DNA of 64,000 bases, from positions 124,001 to 188,000 of the forward strand of contig NZ_JACHLC010000002.1 in assembly GCF_014207845.1 (NCBI RefSeq). The letters run 5' to 3'. Shown piece by piece: positions 8,257-17,001 of this stretch (positions are counted from its first letter, which is position 1; the number at the start of each line of letters is the position of its first letter). Below the pieces are notes generated by a model. It worked only from the letters and a program-made list of their open reading frames with translations. It searched no databases and was not told the origin of the DNA. Origin of the DNA: Chryseobacterium shigense. GTDB taxonomy: Bacteria; Bacteroidota; Bacteroidia; Flavobacteriales; Weeksellaceae. The translations under genes and the position numbers were made by a program.

Positions 8257-8781
8257 TTATTTTATGATAGTAACGGTATTTATAGCATTGGGTGCGTCTG
8301 CCGGTTTGGTAAATACAGTCTGATTATTGTAAAGAACCTCGGAAACCTGGAATACTGAGGGTGTCCAGCGGTACCTGATCTCCATTGAATCAACAGTGAT
8401 TACCTGTGCATTATTTACAGTTCTGCTCAGGGCAATTGCCAGTTTGGAGTGATAAGTCCTGTTATCCGGGCTGAGTGAATCCATTGTTCTTCTTTTTGCT
8501 CCTCTCAGATATTCAAAATAATATAAGGAATCTGCGGTCATTTTAAGAGGTACGGATACCGGAGCTACGTCTGTAACACCAAAAACATCATTCACCGCAT
8601 AGGCAGAATAGGAGCCGTTCTTTTTTGCATTCAGAAGGTCCTGCCCGGCGCTGTTTTTTATGTAGATGTTCAGGGTCTGATCAATTCTCTGCAGAGATTC
8701 ATCATCGCTTCCGCACGAAACCGCTAAAAACAGGATGGCTGTAAGTTTAACTAATAAAATATGATTCAGCTTCAATTTCAT
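8257..8781 (-). CDS. Lipoprotein of unknown function (DUF6452-like?)
   Basis: 174 residues with a lipoprotein signal (LTAILFLAVSCGSDDE). The mature part looks all-beta: an N-terminal LNIYIKNSAGQDLLN strand region, a middle block where properties such as LYYFEYLRGAKRRTMDS appear, and a C-terminal VDSMEIRYRWTPSVFQVSEVLYNN. The Asp-Asp-Glu after the lipid-linked Cys may steer it to the surface, as acidic export signals do in Bacteroidota. Possibly a member of a small Flavobacteriia DUF family; I cannot fix which. It is divergent from the flippase gene. Confidence 0.75.
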   Translation of the reverse strand: MKLKLNHILLVKLTAILFLAVSCGSDDESLQRIDQTLNIYIKNSAGQDLLNAKKNGSYSAYAVNDVFGVTDVAPVSVPLKMTADSLYYFEYLRGAKRRTMDSLSPDNRTYHSKLAIALSRTVNNAQVITVDSMEIRYRWTPSVFQVSEVLYNNQTVFTKPADAPNAINTVTIIK

Positions 8782-8812
8782 CTTCCGTTAATTTTCAATA
8801 ATCTTTTTTATG

Positions 8813-8820
8813 CAAATGTA
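8813..8820 (-). promoter_or_regulatory. -7 box for the lipoprotein gene
   Basis: TACATTTG on the minus strand, exact TAnnTTTG match, 32 bases before the ATG at 8781, within the divergent intergenic region. Confidence 0.5.
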
Positions 8821-8826
8821 TAATTA

Positions 8827-8834
8827 TATATTTG
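8827..8834 (+). promoter_or_regulatory. -7 box for the flippase gene
   Basis: TATATTTG on the plus strand, exact TAnnTTTG match, 18 bases before the ATG at 8853; back-to-back with the minus-strand box at 8813-8820. Confidence 0.5.
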
Positions 8835-8852
8835 TTCTCGTAATATTTTACC

Positions 8853-10085
8853 ATGTTTTTAAATAAACTCAAAAGATTAAACAGCAGCCACATCACCACC
8901 ATCTTTAAGGGGAACTTTATTTCCAAGTTCGTTCTGGTGATCGGAGGGCTTTTACTGGCGAAATATTACGGGTCTTCCGAATACGGTATTTTCAGTATTT
9001 ACCTGAGTATTATGAGCATCTTTACGGTGGTTTTAAGTCTTGCACAGGAACATATGATTATGCTTGAAGGCAATGAGCAGGATGTGAATAATAATTTTAG
9101 TGCGGCAGGTATCGTTTCAGCGATAGTTATGCTTTTGGCTTTCCTGTTGGTCTTCATTCCTTTTGATATTCCGAAAAATATTTTATTTCTTGGGATTTTT
9201 ACGGGTTTCATCTATTTGTTCACGAATAATGCGAAATTTCTGCTGGCCAAGAAAAAACTTTTCAAGCTGGTATCTGTATTAACGATCATAGATTCTTTGG
9301 TGAGCTTTCTGTTTCAGGTACTGTTTGTATTTATTAAGATTGAAAACGGGCTTGTTATCGGTAGTCTGATAGGATATATTGCAGCTTTTCTTGCCGCTTT
9401 ATATTGTTCAAGAAAATATTTCGTAAAGCCTGATGTGAAGCGCTATATCGCCAATGCAAAGAAAAGGCCTGAGCTTTTTAAATATTCATATCCTTCTACC
9501 CTGATCAATGCTTTAGGCAATAATATCATGCCGATCCTGATTTCGCTTTATTTTGCAGACTCTTTATTGGGAGAATATTCTTTAGCTGTAAAAATAATGT
9601 CGGTTCCGCTTCTTCTGATCTCATCCTCCATTGCTACGGTTTATTATCCGAAAGCCGCAGAAATCAATAACAAAGGCAAAAGCAGAAACGAGCTGTTTGC
9701 TTACACGAAGAAAATGAGCCTGATGAATTTCTATATCATTTTTGGATTATACATTCTCATTAATGTAATTGGTATCCCTGTCCTGAAAATGTTTTTCAAT
9801 AAAAACTGGGAACATCTGGGGCTGTTTATTTTCCTGATGTCTTTCGGATATCTTACGCGAAGCCTTATCAATCCTATTTCCGATATTCTGACGATCTTAA
9901 AGCGGAATAATGTTGCCCTGGTTTTTAATATTTATCTTTTCCTGGCCAATATTGCTGCAATCTTTATTGGAAAAGAAATGGGAATCAGCTATCTGGTGGG
10001 GATTTTTTCAGGTTTCTTGTTTATCGGCTATGGATTTTTGTATTTTTACATCATGCTTATTCTGAAGAAAAATGAATCCGATTAA
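8853..10085 (+). CDS. Oligosaccharide flippase family membrane protein (Wzx-like)
   Basis: 410 residues, about 12 membrane helices. The N-terminus (ITTIFKGNFISKFVLVIGG.. with GSSEYGIFSIYLSIMSI) is the usual opening of polysaccharide-export proteins of the MATE-like Wzx group, which flip lipid-linked sugar units across the inner membrane. The C-terminal half has KMFFNKNWEHLGLFIF, common in this family. It overlaps the next gene, a sugar acyltransferase, by 14 bases, so the pair probably works in making a surface glycan. The rest of a glycan gene cluster is not adjacent; a sugar transferase lies 20 kb away. Confidence 0.85.
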   Translation: MFLNKLKRLNSSHITTIFKGNFISKFVLVIGGLLLAKYYGSSEYGIFSIYLSIMSIFTVVLSLAQEHMIMLEGNEQDVNNNFSAAGIVSAIVMLLAFLLVFIPFDIPKNILFLGIFTGFIYLFTNNAKFLLAKKKLFKLVSVLTIIDSLVSFLFQVLFVFIKIENGLVIGSLIGYIAAFLAALYCSRKYFVKPDVKRYIANAKKRPELFKYSYPSTLINALGNNIMPILISLYFADSLLGEYSLAVKIMSVPLLLISSSIATVYYPKAAEINNKGKSRNELFAYTKKMSLMNFYIIFGLYILINVIGIPVLKMFFNKNWEHLGLFIFLMSFGYLTRSLINPISDILTILKRNNVALVFNIYLFLANIAAIFIGKEMGISYLVGIFSGFLFIGYGFLYFYIMLILKKNESD

Positions 10086-10680
10086 AAAATTTATTGAATA
10101 CCAGATTTTCCATAGAATTAATAATTTTTTCTATCCTGAATATTACCGCCAGAAGTATGATTACCTGCTTCCTCATGTGCTTTTCTTCACGTATTTAATT
10201 CCACAAAAAATATTGAGGATCAACGGAAAAGTTCCGTGGCCTGTACATTTTACTTCGGAAATCAGAGGGTATCAGAATATTAAGAAAGGTATTTTGTGCG
10301 ATCCGGGAGATAATCCCAATATTTATATCCAGGCCAATAATGGTATTATTATCGGAAGTAATGTGGGTTTCGGAGCGGGATCTTCGCTGATTTCTGCCAA
10401 TCACAATCATAATGATCACAGTATTCATGATGAATGCGGCCCGATTGTTATTGGTAATAATGTTTTTGTAGGGACTAATTCTGTAATCCTTCCGGGGGTA
10501 AAAATTGGGGACAATGTGGTAATTGGAGCAGGCTCTATTGTTGCCAAAGATATTCCTTCCAATTCTATTGCGGTTGGAAACCCATGCAAGGTAATCAAAC
10601 AAAAAGAACCTTACATTGAAGACTTTACGCAGACTGTTTTCAACCGAAAACTGCCTGAAGGCTTCAATCTAAAGTTCTGA
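10072..10680 (+). CDS. Hexapeptide-repeat acyltransferase (LbetaH fold)
   Basis: 202 residues. The first 75 are aromatic-rich and amphipathic, possibly membrane-associated. From about 75 onward, left-handed beta-helix hexapeptide repeats appear (IYIQANNGIIIGSNVGFGAGS, then IVIGNNVFVGTNSVILPGVKIGDNVVIGAGSIVAKDI). An SANHNHND loop supplies the His expected in CysE/LacA/WbbJ-type acetyltransferases, and the ending IAVGNPCKVIK is typical. The start overlaps the flippase gene. Likely role: acetylating a sugar of an exported glycan. Confidence 0.87.
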   Translation: MNPIKKFIEYQIFHRINNFFYPEYYRQKYDYLLPHVLFFTYLIPQKILRINGKVPWPVHFTSEIRGYQNIKKGILCDPGDNPNIYIQANNGIIIGSNVGFGAGSSLISANHNHNDHSIHDECGPIVIGNNVFVGTNSVILPGVKIGDNVVIGAGSIVAKDIPSNSIAVGNPCKVIKQKEPYIEDFTQTVFNRKLPEGFNLKF

Positions 10681-10700
10681 TTGATATTTTTTTTAATGCT

Positions 10701-11189
10701 TTAAGCTATTCCTGCAGCCCAACTTTTTTCCAACGGCAGCAAGAAGTGACTTAAAAAGTCCAGATACGTATTTTTAGAGAAATCAAAGACCTGAATGTCT
10801 TTTGGTAATTCACCGTTTCTCAGTTGAGATTTAAAGTCTTGCAGCTTGAGTGTTTTTACCTGTCCGTCCTGTACAAAGCTGGCTTTCATCCTGTCGAAAA
10901 GTCCAAGCTGGTACTCTCCGTCAATCTCGCGCATGATCTTTCCTAATGCATCAATACTGCATCCTGAAGCCATTTCCTTCTCTTCATCCACACATACTAC
11001 GATAAACTGATTTTTTTCAATTTTAAAGGATGAGGAAAGCGGTTTTCCGTGGGCAGCCCAGGTCGCAAGGAAATCGAAAAGTTTTTCGGTGATTACTTTG
11101 GCTTCTTTGGTTTCAAAAGGTCTGGATGCCGGGTATATAATGACTCTGTAGTCGCTGGTTTCTACTATACTGGATTCTTCAATTTTCAT
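10701..11189 (-). CDS. Conserved small protein of Flavobacteriia, no ATPase motifs
   Basis: 162 residues with alpha/beta pattern. Features include YRVIIYPASRPFETKEAK, an AHGKPLSSSFKIEKNQFIVVCVDE block and IDGEYQLGLFDRMKASFV. As I recall, homologues in this group are sometimes named 'ABC transporter ATPase', but I see no Walker A, Walker B or signature motif, so that name is not supported. It is the last gene of the minus-strand series following the two Fe-S proteins (gap of about 100 bases). Function unknown; its persistent association with the Fe-S pair suggests a link to them. Confidence 0.8.
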   Translation of the reverse strand: MKIEESSIVETSDYRVIIYPASRPFETKEAKVITEKLFDFLATWAAHGKPLSSSFKIEKNQFIVVCVDEEKEMASGCSIDALGKIMREIDGEYQLGLFDRMKASFVQDGQVKTLKLQDFKSQLRNGELPKDIQVFDFSKNTYLDFLSHFLLPLEKSWAAGIA

Positions 11190-11291
11190 ATCCTGTCTGT
11201 TTTAAAGTATAAAATTAAGAAATATTCCTGAGTTTATGATAAAGAAAAACCCAGACCTGAGCCTGAGTTTTTACATCTGTTTTATAGGATC

Positions 11292-12077
11292 TTACAGATC
11301 GTCTGCTTCTGCAAGAAGTTCTACAATATCTTTTACGGCTACTTCCGTGTTCTTGTTAAAATGTTTTACGCCATCCGTCATCATTGTATTACAGAAAGGA
11401 CATCCTGTAGCAATCACTTTAGGCTCGAAAGACAAGGCTTCTTCGGTTCTTTCGATATTGATGTCTTTATTTCCTTTTTCAGGTTCTTTAAACATCTGTG
11501 CGCCTCCTGCCCCACAACATAAACCGTTGGTTTTGCAGCGTTTCATTTCCACTAGTTCTGCATCCAGCTTTTCAAGAAGCATTCTTGGAGCTTCATACTC
11601 GTCATTGGCTCTTCCAAGGTAGCAAGGATCGTGGAAAGTGATCTTTTTCCCTCTGAAGGCTCCTCCTTCTATCTTCAGCCTTCCTTCTTCCATCAATGAT
11701 TTAAGGAACTGGGTATGGTGTACCACATCAAAATGCCCTCCTAAGCTTGGATATTCATTTTTAAGGGTGTTGAAACAGTGAGGACATGCCGTAACGATCT
11801 TTTTCACTTCATAAGCATTCAGGACCTCAATATTGGTAAGGGCCATCATCTGGAAAACAAATTCGTTACCGGCTCTTTTTGCGGGATCTCCTGTACAGCT
11901 TTCTTCCTGTCCAAGAACGGCAAATTCAACTCCTATTTTATTTAATATCTTGCAAAATGCTTTTGTAATTTTTTTGGCTCGGTCGTCAAAACTTCCGGCG
12001 CATCCAACCCAGAATAAAACTTCCGGGGCTTTTCCTTCGGCAGCATATTCTGCCATTGTTTTTATACTGAAATCCAT
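11292..12077 (-). CDS. (Fe-S)-binding protein with CCG domains (LutA/GlpC/HdrB-like)
   Basis: 261 residues with two cysteine-rich CCG-type modules. The first is in FWVGCAGSFDDRAKK with a later TACPHCFNTLKNEYP. The second is in HDPCYLGRAN with CKTNGLCCGAGGAQM and GCPFCNTMM. Such domains bind a non-cubane Fe-S cluster or zinc and form the partner of ferredoxin-like subunits in heterodisulfide-reductase, glycerol-3-phosphate and lactate-oxidation complexes. The gene follows the membrane 4Fe-4S protein by 78 bases, and the two probably form one membrane electron-transfer complex. The substrate dehydrogenase is not encoded here, so the electron donor is unknown. Confidence 0.88.
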   Translation of the reverse strand: MDFSIKTMAEYAAEGKAPEVLFWVGCAGSFDDRAKKITKAFCKILNKIGVEFAVLGQEESCTGDPAKRAGNEFVFQMMALTNIEVLNAYEVKKIVTACPHCFNTLKNEYPSLGGHFDVVHHTQFLKSLMEEGRLKIEGGAFRGKKITFHDPCYLGRANDEYEAPRMLLEKLDAELVEMKRCKTNGLCCGAGGAQMFKEPEKGNKDINIERTEEALSFEPKVIATGCPFCNTMMTDGVKHFNKNTEVAVKDIVELLAEADDL

Positions 12078-12155
12078 TTTCTCAAATTTATCAATATGTC
12101 CATGTACCAGTTTACCAATGATTGTTAAATGGTTACATTATTTTACACTGTTACA

Positions 12156-13499
12156 TTAATTTTCATTGGCCCAATTCAGACGGTCTGCCTGATTATACTG
12201 CCACGGAGCAGCATTGTTTTCCACATTCGTCATCATGAGATTGAGTTCCTGAGGAGCAGCAGACTGTTCCATTACAAGGAATCTTCTCATTTCAAAAATA
12301 ATGGAAAGGGGATCCAGCAGTACCGGACAGGCTTCCGTACATGCATTACATGTAGTACATGCCCAAAGTTCTTCTTTTGTGATATAATCATTCAGGAGCC
12401 TCTTTCCATCGTCTTCGAATTTCCCGTTTTTGTCAATATTTCTTCCTACTTCCTCTAACCTGTCTCTTGTTTTCATAAGAATTAATCTCGGAGAAAGTTT
12501 TTTACCTGTAATATTGGCAGGGCATACGGAAGTACATCTTCCGCATTCTGTACATGAGTAGGCATTAAGCAGCTGTACCTGATTAAGGTCAAATATATCT
12601 TCTGCACCAAATTTAGAGGGAACATCAGCTTCAGCACCTTCAGCCGGAGCGGCATAAGGGTCTGCGTTGGGGTCCATCATTAATTTGATTTCTTTTGTTA
12701 CTGAATCAAGGTTATTGAATTTTCCTTTTTCATCAAGATTTGAATACCATGTACTTGGAAATGCAAGAATAATGTGTAAATGCTTGGAATAATAAAGGTA
12801 GTTCATAAAGAACAGGATTCCTACAAAGTGGAACCACCATGCGCTTCTTTCAATAAAAATTAAGAATCCATTGTCAAAGCTGAATACTTCCAGGAACGGA
12901 ACGAAAAGCATCTGGCTGATCGGGAAAGAACCGATATGGTGAAAGCCTTCTGCATTTCTTGCCTGCAAAACAGACTCCGAAGCATTCATGCTAAAGAAAG
13001 CCATCATCAGAGCAAATTCAATGATCAGAATCCAGTTGGCATCGTTTTTAGGCCAGCCGAAAAGTTCTTTCATATTAAGTCTTTTCACTCCGTAGAAATT
13101 TCTTCTGATAAAGAAAATAACCACTCCAATTATTACTAAAAGAGCCAGTACTTCTAAAGTTGCCGTAAAGAAACTGTAGAACATATCTCCAAAAATGGAG
13201 GCTAAAAATCTGTGGGTTCCAAAGATTCCGTCAACAATAATTTCTATCAGCTCAATGTTGATAATCACAAAACCTACATATACAAAAAGGTGAAGAATAC
13301 CTGCTACAGGACGTTTGCCCATTTTGCTCTGGCCCATAGCTACTGTGGCCATGGTTTCCCAGCGCTCGGATTTCCTGTCGCTTCTGTTGATTTCTCTTCC
13401 TAACCTGATATTTCTGTAGATCTTTTGCAGACTTTTGGCAAACAGCCCGAATCCCGCCACTAATAAGATCAGAAAAATAATGTTATCGATGTACTGCAT
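12156..13499 (-). CDS. Membrane-anchored 4Fe-4S dicluster protein
   Basis: 447 residues. The N-terminal 250 residues hold about five or six membrane helices, including His residues that could bind haem as in NarI/HdrE-type subunits. The C-terminal part has two ferredoxin motifs, CTECGRCTSVCPAN (about 312-325) and CTTCNACTEACPV (about 376-388), separated by a helical spacer. This is the HdrC-like plus membrane-subunit fusion that pairs with the adjacent CCG protein. Its start lies seven bases from the stop of the MlaD-like gene, so the MCE protein and the Fe-S pair share one transcript. Confidence 0.88.
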   Translation of the reverse strand: MQYIDNIIFLILLVAGFGLFAKSLQKIYRNIRLGREINRSDRKSERWETMATVAMGQSKMGKRPVAGILHLFVYVGFVIINIELIEIIVDGIFGTHRFLASIFGDMFYSFFTATLEVLALLVIIGVVIFFIRRNFYGVKRLNMKELFGWPKNDANWILIIEFALMMAFFSMNASESVLQARNAEGFHHIGSFPISQMLFVPFLEVFSFDNGFLIFIERSAWWFHFVGILFFMNYLYYSKHLHIILAFPSTWYSNLDEKGKFNNLDSVTKEIKLMMDPNADPYAAPAEGAEADVPSKFGAEDIFDLNQVQLLNAYSCTECGRCTSVCPANITGKKLSPRLILMKTRDRLEEVGRNIDKNGKFEDDGKRLLNDYITKEELWACTTCNACTEACPVLLDPLSIIFEMRRFLVMEQSAAPQELNLMMTNVENNAAPWQYNQADRLNWANEN

Positions 13500-13506
13500 A
13501 AGGTGA

Positions 13507-14457
13507 TTAGTCTTTATTATTCTTACCGAAAACCGAGAAATTAATATATCTCTTAGGGTTTGCTTTCATGTCTTCAATCAGTGAATTCAGGTTGGTGGAA
13601 GCAGAATTCAGGTTATTGTATAACTGTTCATCTTTCATCAGTTTTCCTAAGCTTCCCTGTCCGTTGTCAACTCCTGCGATTACCTGATTAAGTTTTCCTA
13701 CGGTAGCGTCTAAATTTGCGATTGTTGCATTCAGTTTTTTAGTATCAATGCTTTCTGCAAGGTTACCGTATTTGTCTAATGTTACTTTCCCGCTCTGCAT
13801 GGTAACGCTTGCATCATCAAGTACTTTCTGAAGTTTAGGATCGTTATGGCCTACAAGGGTATTTACGCTTCCTGCTGTGGTTTCCAGCGCTCCTACTGTT
13901 TTGTTAAGATTAGCCAGTAATGCCTTGATCTCAGCTCTGTTCTGCCCGTCAACCAATTGATTGGCATTGGCCATAAGTGAGTCTACACGGTGTAAAACAG
14001 TCTGCAGTTGATCCTTAACCGGGCCTACCTGAGAAGAAAGGCTTCCCAAAGTTCCCAATTTGAAAGCTCCCTGCAATGTATCTCCATCTTTGGCAGTCGG
14101 GCCTCCGTACATCAGATTTACTCTCATCTCCTTTCCGGACATTAAGCCAGGTTCAAAGATTTCAAGGGTTGAATTTTTGGAAAACTCGAATTTATCATCC
14201 ACTGTAATTTTTACCACAAAACTGATCTTTCCGTCTTTTGCTGTTCTGGGAATGATCTTATCAACCTGTCCTACTTTCAGACCATTGATGGAAACTGCGG
14301 ATGACTGTGCAAGCCCTTCCACATTATCGTATTTTGCGTAAAATATATTGTCAGTAGTAAAAAGACTTCTGCCTTTCATGAATTGAAACAACAACACAAA
14401 GCCTACTATAGCTAGAAGTGCAATTACACCAGCTTTTAATTCTTTACTCAACTTCAC
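13507..14457 (-). CDS. MlaD-family MCE lipid-transport protein
   Basis: 316 residues: an N-terminal membrane anchor at about 9-27 (AGVIALLAIVGFVLLFQFM), an MCE domain at about 35-115 (IFYAKYDNVEGLAQSSAVSI then GLKVGQVDKI), and a long helical/Asn-rich C-terminal region ending in NFSVFGKNNKD. MCE proteins form rings that pass phospholipids between the inner and outer membranes together with an MlaE permease and MlaF ATPase. Those two genes are at 31.4-33.0 kb, not next to it. It is followed after seven bases by the 4Fe-4S membrane protein. Confidence 0.88.
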   Translation of the reverse strand: MKLSKELKAGVIALLAIVGFVLLFQFMKGRSLFTTDNIFYAKYDNVEGLAQSSAVSINGLKVGQVDKIIPRTAKDGKISFVVKITVDDKFEFSKNSTLEIFEPGLMSGKEMRVNLMYGGPTAKDGDTLQGAFKLGTLGSLSSQVGPVKDQLQTVLHRVDSLMANANQLVDGQNRAEIKALLANLNKTVGALETTAGSVNTLVGHNDPKLQKVLDDASVTMQSGKVTLDKYGNLAESIDTKKLNATIANLDATVGKLNQVIAGVDNGQGSLGKLMKDEQLYNNLNSASTNLNSLIEDMKANPKRYINFSVFGKNNKD

Positions 14458-14533
14458 TTGCTAAATTTTTTCTAATGAGCAAATATAGCACATTTTAAAT
14501 TAATCTTTTTCTTTATTGTTCTGCGTTAAATAC

Positions 14534-14562
14534 AAAAAAGCGGCAGAAAATTCTGCCGCTTT
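14534..14562 (-). terminator. Terminator of ppiD
   Basis: Perfect 12-base arms 14537-14548 and 14551-14562, two-base loop; on the minus strand the hairpin is followed by a T-run (A-run at 14534-14539). It closes the gene ending at 14585 before the mlaD-like gene begins. Confidence 0.9.
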
Positions 14563-14584
14563 CATATCTGTAAAAATTAATTTC

Positions 14585-16738
14585 TTACTGTTGCTGATTT
14601 CCCAGCTTATTCCAGATCTCGATTCTGTAATCTTTGATATCTGCATTATCCTGAAGGCTCTTCATCCAAGCCTGTCCGAACATTCCTGAATTTCTCTGGG
14701 TAATAGATTCTGTAAACTGCTTCACGTCTCCCGGCTGCTTGTTTACCGTTTCTGATTTTTTGATCAATACATAAACTCCTGTTCCGCCTTCAATAGGGTT
14801 GGAAAGTTTACCTTTTGCCGCACCGAAAGCAGCACCGGCTACTTTAGGCTCCATAGCACCGGCTACTGAAGGGTTAAGCATATTAACCTGAGCGGCCTGT
14901 TTTGTAGAAGCAAACATTTTAGCAATCTGATCTAAGTTTGAAGCCTTAGCTCCGGCAATTTTATCAGAAATCTGTTTTGCTGCCAGTTTATTTTTAACGA
15001 TCACTTCAATCTGATCTCTTACAGATTCAGGATCAGCAAGACCAGCTTCCTGTTTCCCGTTAAGATATGCAACGATTTTATCTCCTGTACCTTCTACAGT
15101 AAAGAATTCTGTATCTCCTTTGGTTCTTTTCTTATCGAAAGCCCAAGCCAGGATTTCTCCGTCTTTATCTGTACCAAGTCCCTGAAGCTGTCCGTCAAAT
15201 CTTTTGGCAGCTTTTGGATTGGAGAACTGATAGTTTCCTTTTTTAGCAATATTCACGAAATCGTTGAAAGATTTCCCCTGAACCTGCTGGATGAATCTTC
15301 TTGCTTTTTTATCAGATTCAGCTTCTGTAGCATCAGAAGGCTTCACTTCTTTTACAAGGTTAGCTACTTTATAGCTCATTGCCCCTGCTTTTTTATCTTC
15401 AATATTGATGATATGGTATCCGAACTGTGTTTCTACTACGCCTGTAGCACCTTTAGGGTTGTTAGCCAGATAGGTAAGGAACTCGGGAACGAAAGGTGTT
15501 TCCGGGGTTGTCCATCCTAGGCTTCCTCCCTGAGCTGCAGAGTTAGGGTCGTTGGAAAGTTTCAGGAATTCTGTAAATTTAGCTGGAGTTGCTTTTACAA
15601 TAGCTCCGATAGAGTCTGCCAATTTCTTAGCCTGCTCTTTAGTTCTTGTTACTCCTTCTCCCGCAGGGCTTCCTTTGAAAGCAATAAGAATATGTCTTGA
15701 CAATGTAGAGTCAGAGGTCTTTTTATCCAAAAGTTTTGAAACCACATAGAAGTTCTGCTCTTTGTAAGGTCCAAAAACCTGTCCGATAGCAGCAGATGTG
15801 ATCTGCCCTTTAATCGTCTGAGGTAATTGGTTAGGCGATAAATATTGGTTGTTGAATGGCATATCAGAATTAGCCATTACGAACATTGAGTCATTCTTTG
15901 TATTCTGGAAGTTTTCAGTTCCTCCACTAGTATCTGTACCGGCTGAAAACAGCTTATTGATCTCCTTCTGAGTCGCTGCATCATCTGCAGGACTAGGTGT
16001 GGAAGGGAAATAAACGATTCCTATATTTCTGCTAGGCTCAGCTTTGAACATTACAGGGTGCTGCTTGATGTAGTTTTCAAGGTCAGCTGTAGTAACGTTG
16101 ATTTTTGTTTTCTGAAGGTATGCCGCATAATCAATCTTTACGAAATCAATGTCAGCCATCTGATCTCTCTGCTTCATAAGCTCTTCAGCTTCTTTCTTTC
16201 CGGTAGTGATTCCCGCAGAAATATTAGTAAACACCTGTCTTGCCATCAGTCTGTATTCCACAGTTTTTCTGGTTTTCAGCCACTGGTTGTAGCCTTCCGG
16301 GTTGGTGTTCTTTAATGTTTCAATTTCTTTTTTAAGTTCTTGAGTTTTAAAATTACCTTTCTCATCAAAGAACTGTTTGTTTTGTGCAAACATCTGGTCA
16401 TACTGGATCTGATTCCAGAAATAATCATCTGTCATTTCAAAGCCCAATTTCTCAAACTGCTGCTTGATAAGTTTAGATTGTACAAGTAACTGCCATGCCT
16501 GCTCTTCAAGTCCCGTTTTTGGACGGCCCTGTTGTTCAGCCTGCTGCTGCAGTACGAAAAGCTGGTCATTAAACTCTTCGCGGGATATTTTCTCCCCGTT
16601 TACTTTTCCTAAAACATCAGGATTTTTTCCAAAAACCTTGTCGATGCTGTCAGGGTTTACCAGAAACGCTAAAAGCGCCAATGCGATCACTCCCATCAAA
16701 AGCCAAGGCTTACTCCTAATCTGTCCTAAAATTGCCAT
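14585..16738 (-). CDS. ppiD: Peptidylprolyl isomerase / periplasmic folding factor (PpiD-like, SurA_N)
   Basis: 717 residues. MAILGQIRSKPWLLMGVIALALLAFLV is the single N-terminal anchor. A SurA_N-type helical domain follows (DVLGKVNGEKISREEFND), then a parvulin PPIase domain around 345-455 with ILIAFKG, GGSLGWTTPETPFVPEFL and QFGYHIINIEDKK, and a second, degenerate parvulin-like/helical C-terminal region. PpiD proteins sit at the exit of the Sec translocon and assist folding of secreted and outer-membrane proteins. That fits a genome with many T9SS substrates. It is monocistronic with its own terminator. Confidence 0.9.
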   Translation of the reverse strand: MAILGQIRSKPWLLMGVIALALLAFLVNPDSIDKVFGKNPDVLGKVNGEKISREEFNDQLFVLQQQAEQQGRPKTGLEEQAWQLLVQSKLIKQQFEKLGFEMTDDYFWNQIQYDQMFAQNKQFFDEKGNFKTQELKKEIETLKNTNPEGYNQWLKTRKTVEYRLMARQVFTNISAGITTGKKEAEELMKQRDQMADIDFVKIDYAAYLQKTKINVTTADLENYIKQHPVMFKAEPSRNIGIVYFPSTPSPADDAATQKEINKLFSAGTDTSGGTENFQNTKNDSMFVMANSDMPFNNQYLSPNQLPQTIKGQITSAAIGQVFGPYKEQNFYVVSKLLDKKTSDSTLSRHILIAFKGSPAGEGVTRTKEQAKKLADSIGAIVKATPAKFTEFLKLSNDPNSAAQGGSLGWTTPETPFVPEFLTYLANNPKGATGVVETQFGYHIINIEDKKAGAMSYKVANLVKEVKPSDATEAESDKKARRFIQQVQGKSFNDFVNIAKKGNYQFSNPKAAKRFDGQLQGLGTDKDGEILAWAFDKKRTKGDTEFFTVEGTGDKIVAYLNGKQEAGLADPESVRDQIEVIVKNKLAAKQISDKIAGAKASNLDQIAKMFASTKQAAQVNMLNPSVAGAMEPKVAGAAFGAAKGKLSNPIEGGTGVYVLIKKSETVNKQPGDVKQFTESITQRNSGMFGQAWMKSLQDNADIKDYRIEIWNKLGNQQQ

Positions 16739-16878
16739 TTTATATATTATAGTTTTTTATCAGTTTGCGAAAATACACATTTTTAAGAAATTAGAGAAGC
16801 AGAAGTCCTTTATTTTAATTTTAAAAATGAAAGATTATTAAAAAAAGGAAATTTTGACCATATTTTTCAACAAAAAAC

Positions 16879-16903
16879 AAATGGCACAGCTATTGTGCCA
16901 TTT
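16879..16903. promoter_or_regulatory. Perfect hairpin upstream of lon, also sigma-54-like
   Basis: Nine-base arms 16879-16887 and 16895-16903 around a seven-base loop. On the minus strand it runs into TTTGTTTTTTG and could terminate a transcript; on the plus strand the same bases read TGGCAC-N5-TTGTG, one base off the sigma-54 -24/-12 pattern. Position is about 100 bases before the lon ATG and 140 bases before ppiD. Confidence 0.4.
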
Positions 16904-16973
16904 AGATAACTATAATATGCCACACGTTTTCAGCGCATATTGTAAGTTTATCACTTTAACGATTTAAAACGAG

Positions 16974-16990
16974 AATGACAATTTGTCATT
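16974..16990. promoter_or_regulatory. Operator-like palindrome before lon
   Basis: AATGACAA-T-TTGTCATT: perfect eight-base arms around one base, ending 11 bases before the lon start codon. The place and symmetry suggest a repressor or activator site in the lon leader; the binding protein is unknown. Confidence 0.5.
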
Positions 16991-17001
16991 TCAATATAAG
17001 T

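Noticed and set aside
16975..17001. Longer lon start at 16975
   Set aside because: The extra nine codons fall in the palindromic leader, and the downstream ATG at 17002 gives the normal Lon N-terminus.
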